A stretch of 64,000 bases of DNA from Bradyrhizobium sp. CCBAU 51627 (GTDB lineage Bacteria > Pseudomonadota > Alphaproteobacteria > Rhizobiales > Xanthobacteraceae), in contig NZ_LBJG01000092.1 in the NCBI RefSeq assembly GCF_028128765.1, positions 1 through 64,000 on the forward strand, read 5' to 3'. The notes beneath the pieces were generated by a model. It was not told where the DNA came from. It worked only from the letters and a program-made list of their open reading frames with translations, and did not search any database. The position numbers and the translations under genes are program-made. Positions 30,016-37,999 of the stretch are shown here, piece by piece. Position 1 is the stretch's first letter. The number at the start of each line of letters is the position of its first letter.

Positions 30016-30591
30016 TCATACCCGCGTAAGCTTAACGAACCCTCCTTCGATTAGCTCGGCTTTGTAGGCCCGTTCGTTAAGCAGGATTGTTGTTGGGTTA
30101 TCAGCGGCCGGCATGAAACCTTCTTCGCGCAGCTTGTCCATGAGGGCAGTTGTGGCCCATTGCTCTGGTAGCGGCGTTCCGTAGCGCAGGTTTTCCCTGA
30201 AGAAGGCTCCGAAGTCCGGTACGCCCGCCCGGCCGGCCCCAACGACCTGGTCGTCCGCTGGGTTATGAACAAGACGAACACGGTTGGAGTCATCCAAACC
30301 GGCCGTGTAGCGGTGACCTCGGATTTCATAGGTCATCGTCGGCTGGTCCGAGTCCGGCAAGAGACCCCGGTGGAACAGCCTCTCGACCATCAGGTCAGGG
30401 GCGATTTGCGAGCCGTGCGAAAATCTCTGGGGAGCGGCGAATGAGACATCTACCGCTTCCTCACGTGCGGCAGATGATGATGGTCCAGCTTCATTCATGA
30501 TCTGACTGAACAAATCACGATCTTCCTGTGTCCAGACGTACGCCGTCGGTGATTCTGGTGAACGGGCATTATCGATCGAGTTCGGATCCAT
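30016..30591 (-). CDS. candidate type III effector made of two modules
   Basis: 191 residues beginning MDPNSIDNARSPESPTAYVW. After a ~44-residue leader rich in Ser, Glu and Asp come two copies of the ~65-residue module. Module 1 (about 45-111) is typical: FAAPQRFSHGSQIAPD, GLLPD, IRGHRYTAGL, VRLVHNP. Module 2 (about 125-190) is divergent: LRYGTPLPEQWA, GFMPA, LNERAYKAEL, FVKLTRV. ATG 30591 has AAGGAGAG just upstream; the frame remains open to 30867 but lacks a start with that quality. A tts box on the same strand starts 148 bases upstream, which supports TtsI control and type III secretion. Molecular activity unknown. Confidence 0.75.
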   Translation of the reverse strand: MDPNSIDNARSPESPTAYVWTQEDRDLFSQIMNEAGPSSSAAREEAVDVSFAAPQRFSHGSQIAPDLMVERLFHRGLLPDSDQPTMTYEIRGHRYTAGLDDSNRVRLVHNPADDQVVGAGRAGVPDFGAFFRENLRYGTPLPEQWATTALMDKLREEGFMPAADNPTTILLNERAYKAELIEGGFVKLTRV

Positions 30592-30709
30592 GAAGCTCTC
30601 CTTGCTGTTAATGAGAACAAAGGCCTCTTGAAGATCTCCCCCAGGGAATGAGCTGAAGTTCGTCACGAACTTAGACCGCGGCTTCGTCATCGAGAGACCA
30701 AGTTCGAGT

Positions 30710-30739
30710 GTTAAAGAGGCTGGCTTTCGAGAAGCTGAC
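30710..30739 (-). promoter_or_regulatory. tts box (TtsI operator)
   Basis: On the minus strand GTCAGCTTCTCGAAAGCC, followed at the expected spacing by TTTA. Drives the two-module effector. Confidence 0.85.
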
Positions 30740-31100
30740 AAAGATCGAAGAAGAAAAACAAACCCGCGGCCGCATCTTCCACGTCTGATGCGCTCATCTC
30801 CGAGCCAACTCTCATTCCACCTGGCCTCGCAGCCGTCGCGCAGGTCTGCTCCGTGCCTCGCGTTCACCTGGTTCGGAGGTCCAAGCGATGCAGACCGCAG
30901 CCAGACCCAGTCAGAGCATGTGCATTTCGATCTCTGCCGGCGACCAGTCGTTCTGGCTTACACTTCGAGACGACGCTCGAGCCGCTAATTAGAATGACCG
31001 TGCTAGCCGCGCCGGCGAGAGAAGCGACGAGAGTGCGCTTACGGAAGAGCCCGGCAAGCGCGGAGCGAACTCTTCACCTGGTTAGATGAAGAACGAAACT

Positions 31101-31155
31101 GCTCAGACGCAAAGCAACCGAGACGATCATCCCGCACAGCGAAAAATGCGGCGGT
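31101..31155 (+). repeat. imperfect direct repeat, copy 2
   Basis: Second copy of the segment at 29586-29640, containing AACCGAGACGATCAT. Confidence 0.55.
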
Positions 31156-31375
31156 GCCGCCGGACTGCGTTTGCCGCGGCGTCTAATGGGCACTCCGCAG
31201 TCCCCGTGCCTCCGAGGTGAGGCAATGCGAATGGCCAACTTTGTCCCGGCTGTTATTGACGCTCTCCGTCCGGCAGATGGCGCTCGTTCCAGCGCGTTGG
31301 CAGAGAATTCACTCGCGTCCTTAACAAGGAAATCGTCGTAATTCGTGCGAGTACCGAAGTCGCCGCTGAAATGTC

Positions 31376-31401
31376 CTCTCTCTCTCTCTCTCTCTCTCTC
31401 T
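31376..31401. repeat. (CT)13 dinucleotide repeat
   Basis: Uninterrupted run of CT units, unusual in a high-GC genome; lies in DNA without a recognised gene. Confidence 0.9.
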
Positions 31402-31504
31402 AAGCGTCTCTTGGCGAAGAAACGTAGGCCGCCTTCTTGCTCGCCCATCCGGGGCACACGAACGTGTAACCTCACTGATTTGCCTTAACAGCTCCCCAAG
31501 TGGT

Positions 31505-31828
31505 TCACCAAGACGTCCGACCCTGACGTTGGCGCTCACCTAACGACTTGAGGTCGGCATCCTCGGTGTCGGGGCCGAATAGCCGAGCCTTCTCCCCGTC
31601 CCGGGTGACGCGCTCGCGCAGGAGATAGCCAAGATGCACGGCGAGCGGCGCCGAACGCACCTTATGACGGACGACATGGGTGTTGATGGTCGCTAGAGGC
31701 GAGCGGCCCGTGAGCAGGCGGTTCGCCCGCTCGCAGGCGAGCCGGCCGCGACGGAAAGGTGGAGCACCGATGAATGGTGATCTTGCTCGCGCGCGCGAGA
31801 CCGTCACAAGCGCGCTGATTGGCGGCAA
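31505..31828 (-). pseudogene. VirD2-type relaxase, N-terminal remnant
   Basis: The minus-strand frame reads THVVRHKVRSAPLAVHLGYL followed by LRERVTRDGEKARLFGPDTE. This is the conserved N-terminal block of VirD2/TraA-type relaxases of integrative conjugative elements (R-x-x-A-H-x-x-YL-R-x-G-V-T-R-D-G). The His triad and the rest of the protein are missing after 31505. Suggests the island was once conjugative or acquired such an element. Confidence 0.6.
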
Positions 31829-32220
31829 GCGTCTGGGCGATGAAGACGTAGCCCACTTTATCCTTAAGGAGCGGACGCAACCAGGCGACGCTGAAATGGC
31901 TCGAGTTGTCGTCGATCGTGTTCGGCGCCAGCCAATTTTGTCGCAAACTCGCCCCAGCAGCGCAATGCGGCGCCCGATAACTGCAGCAGGTTCTCATGTT
32001 TGTCTCGCCGGCAAGGCCAGCGATCAAGGCTTAAATGGTCCGTGAAACCAGGCATTTTTATTGCAGAAGCTGCCGTGAGGTTCGTCGTGACGCGCTCCAG
32101 CCTACATTTGGAGAGGCGCAATGGCCGTGAGGGACGCGTTCGGGCAAGTGGAAAGCAACTTTGCGCGACCTGTCTGGTCGAAATGTTCGGGCCGGGATCG
32201 CACTCCAGATTGGGTCGAAG
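31829..32220. other. no gene recognised
   Basis: Upstream region of the transporter; frames on both strands without motifs. Confidence 0.35.
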
Positions 32221-33573
32221 ATGGCGAGGCAATTTACTCGAGAGAGGCTGGAGCCGGTCCGCGGTCCGGCAGACCAACGCTTGACGGGCCGCGCGGTGTT
32301 GGGCGCAACCATGGGCAATATTCTCGAATTCTACGACTTCGGCACCTATAGCTTCTTTGCAATACAGATCGGTCAGGCGTTCTTCCCGGCAACCGACCAA
32401 TTCGCCAGCCTTATGCTGTCACTCGGAACCTTCGGCGTGGGCTTTGTGACCAGACCGATCGGGGCCATCGTGCTCGGCTCGTATTCGGATCGGGCTGGCC
32501 GCCGGCCCGCGATGACCGCCAGCTTTGCCATGATGAGCGCCGCGGTCCTGTTATTGGCTATCACGCCATCGTACGAGACAATAGGACTTGCCGCACCGTT
32601 GCTAGCCATCTTCGCACGCTTGCTGCAGGGCTTTGCTCTCGGAGGTGAAGTCGGTCCAACGACAGCCTACTTGATGGAAGCGGCCCCGATGGAAGGCCGC
32701 GGTCTGGCGGTCTCCTTTCAGCCCGCGAGCCAACAGGTTGCTGCGACGGCTGGAGCGTTGGTTGGAGAGATTCTGTCGCTAACCATGACAAGTGAGGCGC
32801 TCAATGCATACGGATGGCGGGTCGCGCTATTGCTCGGCGCCGCTACGTTGCCGTTCGGCCTTTGGTTGCGGAGCGTCCTACCCGAGACGTTGCACCGCCC
32901 GGAGGACCCGGTTCTGGTCACCCAGCCTGCAAGGCGACCGCCTGCCGCTCGCCGCATCATGAGCTTGGGGTTTGTCATCTTGGCCAGCTGCACGATCACT
33001 ACATATGTTACCGGATATATGACCACCTACGCGTTGACCACCCTCCACGTTTCGGCACCTCTCGCCTTCGGCACCACGCTCATCAGCAACATGGCGGGCA
33101 TTGCCGCAGCGCTGCTGGGCGGCCTGCTCGCAGACCGCGCAGGCCGTCGGCGCATCATGATATGGCCGCAGGCCGCTGCATTGCTGATGACCTATCCAGT
33201 ATTCTTGTGGATTGCGGAGAGCCGCAGTGCCCTCGCACTTCTAGGAGGTCTCGGCACGCTCACCCTGATCGGGACGATTCCGTATAGCGCCTTCTACGTG
33301 AGCATGGCCGAAAGTTTGCCCAGGAACATTCGTGGTGGCGCCTTCGCGACGATCTACGCTTTTGCGATTGCGATTTTCGGAGGCACAGCTCAACTGGTCG
33401 TCACTTGGCTGATCTATCTCACCGGGAGCGTACTCGCGCCCGCTTGGTACATGCTTTTCGCTAGCGCGGCCGGGCTCTTTGCCATGCTGATGATGCCGGA
33501 GACGGCGCCGCTCAATCTTATGCCCAGCCATAGACGAACGTCCGTAAAGCCACGACCGCTGCCCTGGGCGTAG
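32221..33573 (+). CDS. MFS transporter, metabolite:H+ symporter (MHS) type
   Basis: 450 residues with about 12 hydrophobic segments. The N-terminal signature GNILEFYDFGTYSFFA is typical of the MHS group (citrate, alpha-ketoglutarate or proline-betaine proton symporters). Loop 2-3 has GSYSDRAGRRPAM (D-R-x-G-R-R), and LLQGFALGGEVGPTTAYLME follows as motif B/C. Loop 8-9 has LLADRAGRRRIM. Substrate cannot be told; organic acids are likely for this group. ATG 32221 gives a normal N-terminus; the frame is open from 32161. It does not share a strand-consistent operon with neighbours. Confidence 0.85.
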   Translation: MARQFTRERLEPVRGPADQRLTGRAVLGATMGNILEFYDFGTYSFFAIQIGQAFFPATDQFASLMLSLGTFGVGFVTRPIGAIVLGSYSDRAGRRPAMTASFAMMSAAVLLLAITPSYETIGLAAPLLAIFARLLQGFALGGEVGPTTAYLMEAAPMEGRGLAVSFQPASQQVAATAGALVGEILSLTMTSEALNAYGWRVALLLGAATLPFGLWLRSVLPETLHRPEDPVLVTQPARRPPAARRIMSLGFVILASCTITTYVTGYMTTYALTTLHVSAPLAFGTTLISNMAGIAAALLGGLLADRAGRRRIMIWPQAAALLMTYPVFLWIAESRSALALLGGLGTLTLIGTIPYSAFYVSMAESLPRNIRGGAFATIYAFAIAIFGGTAQLVVTWLIYLTGSVLAPAWYMLFASAAGLFAMLMMPETAPLNLMPSHRRTSVKPRPLPWA

Positions 33574-33880
33574 CCGAACAGGTTAGGACGACATCTATGA
33601 CGTCCCGAAATATCGAGCAGGAAGACGCAAAGGGGCGTAGCACGAAAGGCAATCTATCCTGAATATTGGACCAGCTTGACATCGAGCAGGAGCTCCTGCC
33701 GGACCGGCAGCGCCGCGGTCTGAAAGGGCTTTCCGGTTTATCCAACGTTCGCCGATGCGGTACTTGGGCGATTGGCGGCCGTCACCGGCGGCTGTAGGTG
33801 GGCAGTGACTCTGCTCACAGTTAGAGAACAGATAGGCGCCGCTTGCACCATCCACCAGCATAACCGGCACGGCATAAGGA
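33574..33880. other. no gene recognised
   Basis: Convergent spacer between the transporter and the small peptide gene. Confidence 0.4.
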
Positions 33881-33908
33881 TGCGGCCGCCGAAGGAGCAG
33901 CGGCCGCA
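33881..33908 (-). terminator. hairpin after the peptide gene
   Basis: Perfect 9-bp arms TGCGGCCGC/GCGGCCGCA with a 10-base loop, about 40 bases beyond the stop of the minus-strand peptide gene. No T run, so terminator role is likely but not certain. Confidence 0.45.
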
Positions 33909-33947
33909 CGAGGCTCGATCCTCATTTTCTGCTTGATTGTTTTCTCG

Positions 33948-34154
33948 TCAGTGCAGGACGCACGAGGGATCGGTCAAGCAAAAAAATAGGTCGCAGATAC
34001 CATTCAATGGGTCATCCGCGCACTCAGGATATGATGTATCGGCTACCTCCACCCTGGCGGTGAGCGGTTGCGCGGCAACTTTCGCAGCAAAAGGAGGTAC
34101 CGCAGCGGTTGCAAGCGCGAGGGCGCTCGCCGTCACCAAAACAGACTTTTTCAT
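33948..34154 (-). CDS. nod-box-driven small secreted cysteine-containing peptide
   Basis: 68 residues. A clear signal peptide (MKKSVLVTASALALATAAVP, cleavage around AKVAA-Q) is followed by a ~38-residue mature part. The mature part has four cysteines in its last 23 residues (YPECADDPLNGICDLFFCLT, then DPSCVLH), enough for two disulfides. Export by Sec to the periplasm or outside is expected. AGGGAAG lies about 12 bases before ATG 34154, somewhat far. A nod box on the same strand ends 61 bases upstream, so flavonoid-induced expression through NodD is expected. I do not recognise a family. The window shows no second gene behind it before a hairpin at 33881. Confidence 0.7.
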   Translation of the reverse strand: MKKSVLVTASALALATAAVPPFAAKVAAQPLTARVEVADTSYPECADDPLNGICDLFFCLTDPSCVLH

Positions 34155-34215
34155 TTGAGAAATCGCTTCCCTAGGTTAGCCCCAGCCGTGGTGAGGGTCT
34201 ATATGACGACGTTGC

Positions 34216-34262
34216 AAGCGGTAAAATCGATTTTCTCGATCAGATCTATCGACCGAATGGAT
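34216..34262 (-). promoter_or_regulatory. nod box (NodD operator)
   Basis: Minus-strand 47-base element. It has two exact NodD half sites of the form ATC-N9-GAT at the correct 22-base spacing, ATCCAT at its start and the conserved AATCGATTTTACC at its end. Points toward the peptide gene at 34154. Confidence 0.9.
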
Positions 34263-34805
34263 GAGTTCGGGGCATCACCGTATCGCTCTGTCAACCCGCT
34301 CGGCACCTGCAGACCTGCTTTATGATCGAACGCTCGACGCGCCTGCGTCGATGCATTTCTCGGAGCACCCGACAAGAGAGTGTTGTTGAATCTGACTCGT
34401 ATCGTCCGGATCAGGCCACAGTCGGTTGCATGATGTCGACACATGTGTCCGAACGCACCTGCGTCACAATTGGTCGCGCAATTGTTCATCACCAGACTGA
34501 GAGGACCGCGAAAACCGCTTACCAATTCTCTTGTCCGGCTGCGCTGCAGGCCGCAAGCCAAGGCTTCGACGCAGTCGACCCCGGCGGCATGCTAGGCACC
34601 GAGCGCGACGACACACCGGGCCAGAACGTGCCATCGGCCGCGGTGCGTCGACGCAGGCCCTTTCCCGGTCCTGTAAGACTAGTCAGCCGAGGAGCGAAGA
34701 GGCGAGGGTGACGATGACCGCATCTCGGCTGAACTCATTTCGGCCATTGACAGCAGGCGTCTAGCACAGCTGCAAGGGCCCGGACTTTCTCTAGCGATGA
34801 GACTA
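34263..34805. other. no gene recognised
   Basis: No supported gene between the divergent nod box and tts box. Confidence 0.4.
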
Positions 34806-34835
34806 GTCAGCTTCTCGACAGCTCAGTGTCCTAGG
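34806..34835 (+). promoter_or_regulatory. tts box (TtsI operator)
   Basis: GTCAGCTTCTCGACAGCT followed by CCTA at the expected position. 318 bases before the nopM start; the box is intact although the gene is decayed. Confidence 0.9.
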
Positions 34836-35123
34836 TTGACAACAGCTCGAACCAGACAAGAGGCTCGACCCTGATCAGCTCAACCTGGAAAGGGAGAGGC
34901 AGCCGATCCCCCTCAAGATGGCGAGCCTTTCGAGAATTAGATCGTGCGGACATCTCGCCGTCTTTGGTGCGCCGGATCGGCCAGCATATTCGTCCCTCTA
35001 AGTTGGGCCACGCTCCATGATTGCCCGCTTCTTCTTGATGGATTGTCGTCACAATGAAAGACCGGCTTTGTGGAAGCGGCGCCCCAGCGCATTTGCTTCA
35101 TTTTGCCATGAGGGGCGACAACA

Positions 35124-37231
35124 ATGAATACAGATCGGACGCAGCTTGACGGCGACGGCTTTTTCTCAGTTTCCGGCTCCGAAGCGTCCCAATCCGAGGA
35201 CTCAGAACCCGGCACTCCCGTTGCGGCGCATTGGGACGCGGCTTTGACGGACGCGCGGCCGTCCGCTCCCACTGCAGCAGGGCCGCAGGACCACGTTGTG
35301 GACGCGCGAGCGACTGATGAGGGGCAGGACGAAGACGAGAACCGCCAAACCGCCATTATTCAAACGACAGCTTTGCCGGAGAATGGTGGTGAGGCGCTAG
35401 ATCTCTCCTCCCTCTCCCTGACTGCATTGCCCGCCGCCCTTCCGCCCGAGCTTCAGGTCTTTCACGCGAGAGACAATCAATTGGCGAGTTTGCCCGTACT
35501 TCCTGACGGGCTCCGCGTGCTCAATGCAGCGCGCAATCTGCTGACCAGCCTGCCGGCCGACCTGCCATCCCGGCTGCGGTCCCTGATCATCGGCGAAAAC
35601 TCACTGACAAGTCTGCCCGCCCTTCCGGCAACCCTTCGGGAACTCAGCGCTTACGCCAACTACCTGACCAGCTTGCCTACGCTTCCAACCGGGCTGCGGA
35701 GCCTGGTCGTCGATAATAATCAATTGACCAGTCTGCCCGCTCTTCCAACAACGCTTGAGGAACTCTACGCTGCAAGCAACCACCTTACCAGCTTGCCCGA
35801 CCTTCCAGCCGGGCTGCGGAGCCTGGTCGTTGATAATAATCAATTTGACCATTCTGCCCGAACTTCCAGCAACGGTTGAGGAGCTCCATGCTGCAAGCAA
35901 CCAGCTGACCAGCTGACCAGCTTGTCTGACCTTCCAGCCGGGCTTCAGAACCTGGACGCCGGTGACAATCAACTGGCCAGTCTGCCGGCGCTTCCGTCAA
36001 CGCCCCGGGATCTTGTCGCGCCAAGCAACCAGCTTACCAGCCTGCCCGATCTTCCAGCCAGCATTGAAAGCCTGGTTCTCGATTACAATCAGCTGATCGA
36101 ACTGCCTGAGCCGCTCCCGTCGGCGCTCGAATTGTTAGCGGCCAGCGACAATCAACTGGTGCGGCTACCGGAACTCCCCGCTCCCCTCGAAGTACTTGAT
36201 GTTAGCAATAATCGGCTGACCGACGTACCGGCGAGCCTGCTGCAGCTAGCCAGCGATGCGGCCATCGATTTGACGGACAATCCGCTGCGAGAGCTGGTTC
36301 AGAGCAATCTATTGAGAGCGAGGAGTGCTGCGGACTATGCCGGCCCGCGAATCCTTTTCTCGTTGAGCGAAGAGGCAATGGAAAACCTACGCCCCGGCCG
36401 CTGCACGAGGTTGTCGCAGACTGGCTTGGGCAGGACCTAGCCGTGATCGCAACGTGGCAAAGCTTTGCCGACGAGCCTGGTGTGCAGGACTACGCTCGTT
36501 TCCTCGACCGGCTTGCAGGCACCGTGAACTACGGCAATAGCGAATTCCGGCAGGCGGTGGTCGAGGATCTGCGGCAGGCATCGGCGAGGCCTCGACTACG
36601 CGAGTTGTTTTTCCAGTTGGCCTCCGATGCATGCGCGAGCTGTCAGGATCGGATCACTTTGGCCTGGAAGCATCGAGGACGGCCTGTACGACGATCGGCT
36701 CGCCGAGTTGCTCCAGCATGCCCGCGTCATGTTCCGCTTGGAGGCGCTGGACGGAATAGCGCGCCAGACGGTCAATGTCCTTCGTCACTCCAGACCGGTC
36801 GACGAGACCGAAGTCCATCTCGCCTACCAGACGCAATTGCGCGATCCGCTGGAGCTGCGACACGTCGCTCCCGACATGCGCTTTTTGACCGTCTCTGGCG
36901 TCACCCGCGACGACGTTGAGAGGGCGATGGCAACGGTGCGGCAGCAGGAAACGATAGGTTTTGCAGACTATCTAGCGAGGCGCTGGCAACCTTGGGAAAC
37001 GGTGCTGAGGCGCATTGCCGCCGAAGAGCACACAGCAATGGACGATCGGCTCATCGATGCGATGGGCGAGGAGTTTCAAATTCGGCTGAACCAACGGCTC
37101 GCCGAAGCGGGTCTTGCGGGCGATGCCGACGCCGAGCGGATAATCGGACCTCAATCGTCAACGAGATCGCCCGCGAGATCAAAAGCGAGGTGATGCACCG
37201 GGTGCTTAGGGCACACGGCATCGAGCTGTAA
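35124..37231 (+). pseudogene. nopM: nopM-type LRR E3 ubiquitin ligase effector, multiply disrupted
   Basis: Homologue of NopM/IpaH-type effectors: a leader of ~90 residues, leucine-rich repeats (units like LPALPTTLEELYAASNHLTS), then an NEL ubiquitin-ligase domain with the catalytic-type Cys in ASCQDRITLAW and the end EIKSEVMHRVLRAHGIEL. Lesions read from the sequence: one extra T near 35842; an 8-base tandem duplication of AGCTGACC near 35903-35918, which restores the frame after a stop; a one-base loss (or equivalent) near 36399; loss of about 30 bases with a frame change near 36660, just after the catalytic Cys; and a frame change near 37140. The coding parts lie in three frames. Full NEL function cannot be made from this copy unless these are assembly errors. 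A good tts box precedes it. Confidence 0.85.
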
Positions 37232-37233
37232 GA

Positions 37234-37999
37234 GATCGGTCAGATCCGTCATATGGATTGCGGTCGCGAGCTCGTGCCATCACTCAAGTCCCCAAAGCTG
37301 ATCGGGCGACGGAGCCTGCTCTTCCGCCGATGCCAACGTTGCCAAGCTCGTAGGCGACTGAAAAAGCAGGGAAATGACTGACCATAGTCCGTGTACTGAA
37401 ATTATCCCGGCGGCGCTCGGCGCCATTGTCAGTTGAGTGAAGCAGCTTTGAGGTCACTCGGCTTGAGACGCTCAACCAAGAAAGACAAGCCCCAGCATCG
37501 TTCGGGGGCCATGGAGGCGCGATGCTGGGGCTGTCGTAGCCCTATGCAAGAGTAGCAAACAGGCAGTGTTGTTGTGCACCGCCCGATTCGATTCGTCAAA
37601 GCAGTGAGGATGCTCAGCTCCCGAGCATCCCGACCCTCCGCGGTCCATTGAAGCTCCACGGACGCTTGAGCGCCAGTTCGCCGCGGGCAGACAGGCGAAA
37701 GCACTGACGTCCGGCTGGATCGCCGCCGGCATCAGGTACATGTTTTGCGCCTGTAACACTCGGGGGCCTCGCTTCTCCGGCCTAGCGCCGATATTCACCA
37801 GACCCCGGAACGGCTACTTGCCTGGCGACGACCGACAATCCTTGGAATCGCCGGCTGATAACGCTCCCGAGTATTCTCTTCCTCCATCCTTTTGTAAGAT
37901 GGCGCCCGAAGGGGCTAGGCGCTGATCAAGCAGTCCGCCGAGCCGATCTGGATGCATCAACGCTTTCACCGAACGGCTCACCGCCGCAAGACGACCAGC
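37234..37999. other. no gene recognised
   Basis: Holds the hairpin listed next and otherwise nothing supported. Confidence 0.4.
37489..37533. terminator. perfect 13-bp hairpin
   Basis: Arms AGCCCCAGCATCG and its complement around a 19-base loop. Geometry is the same as the hairpin after cspA (13-bp arms, 20-base loop), though the sequence differs. Confidence 0.5.
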
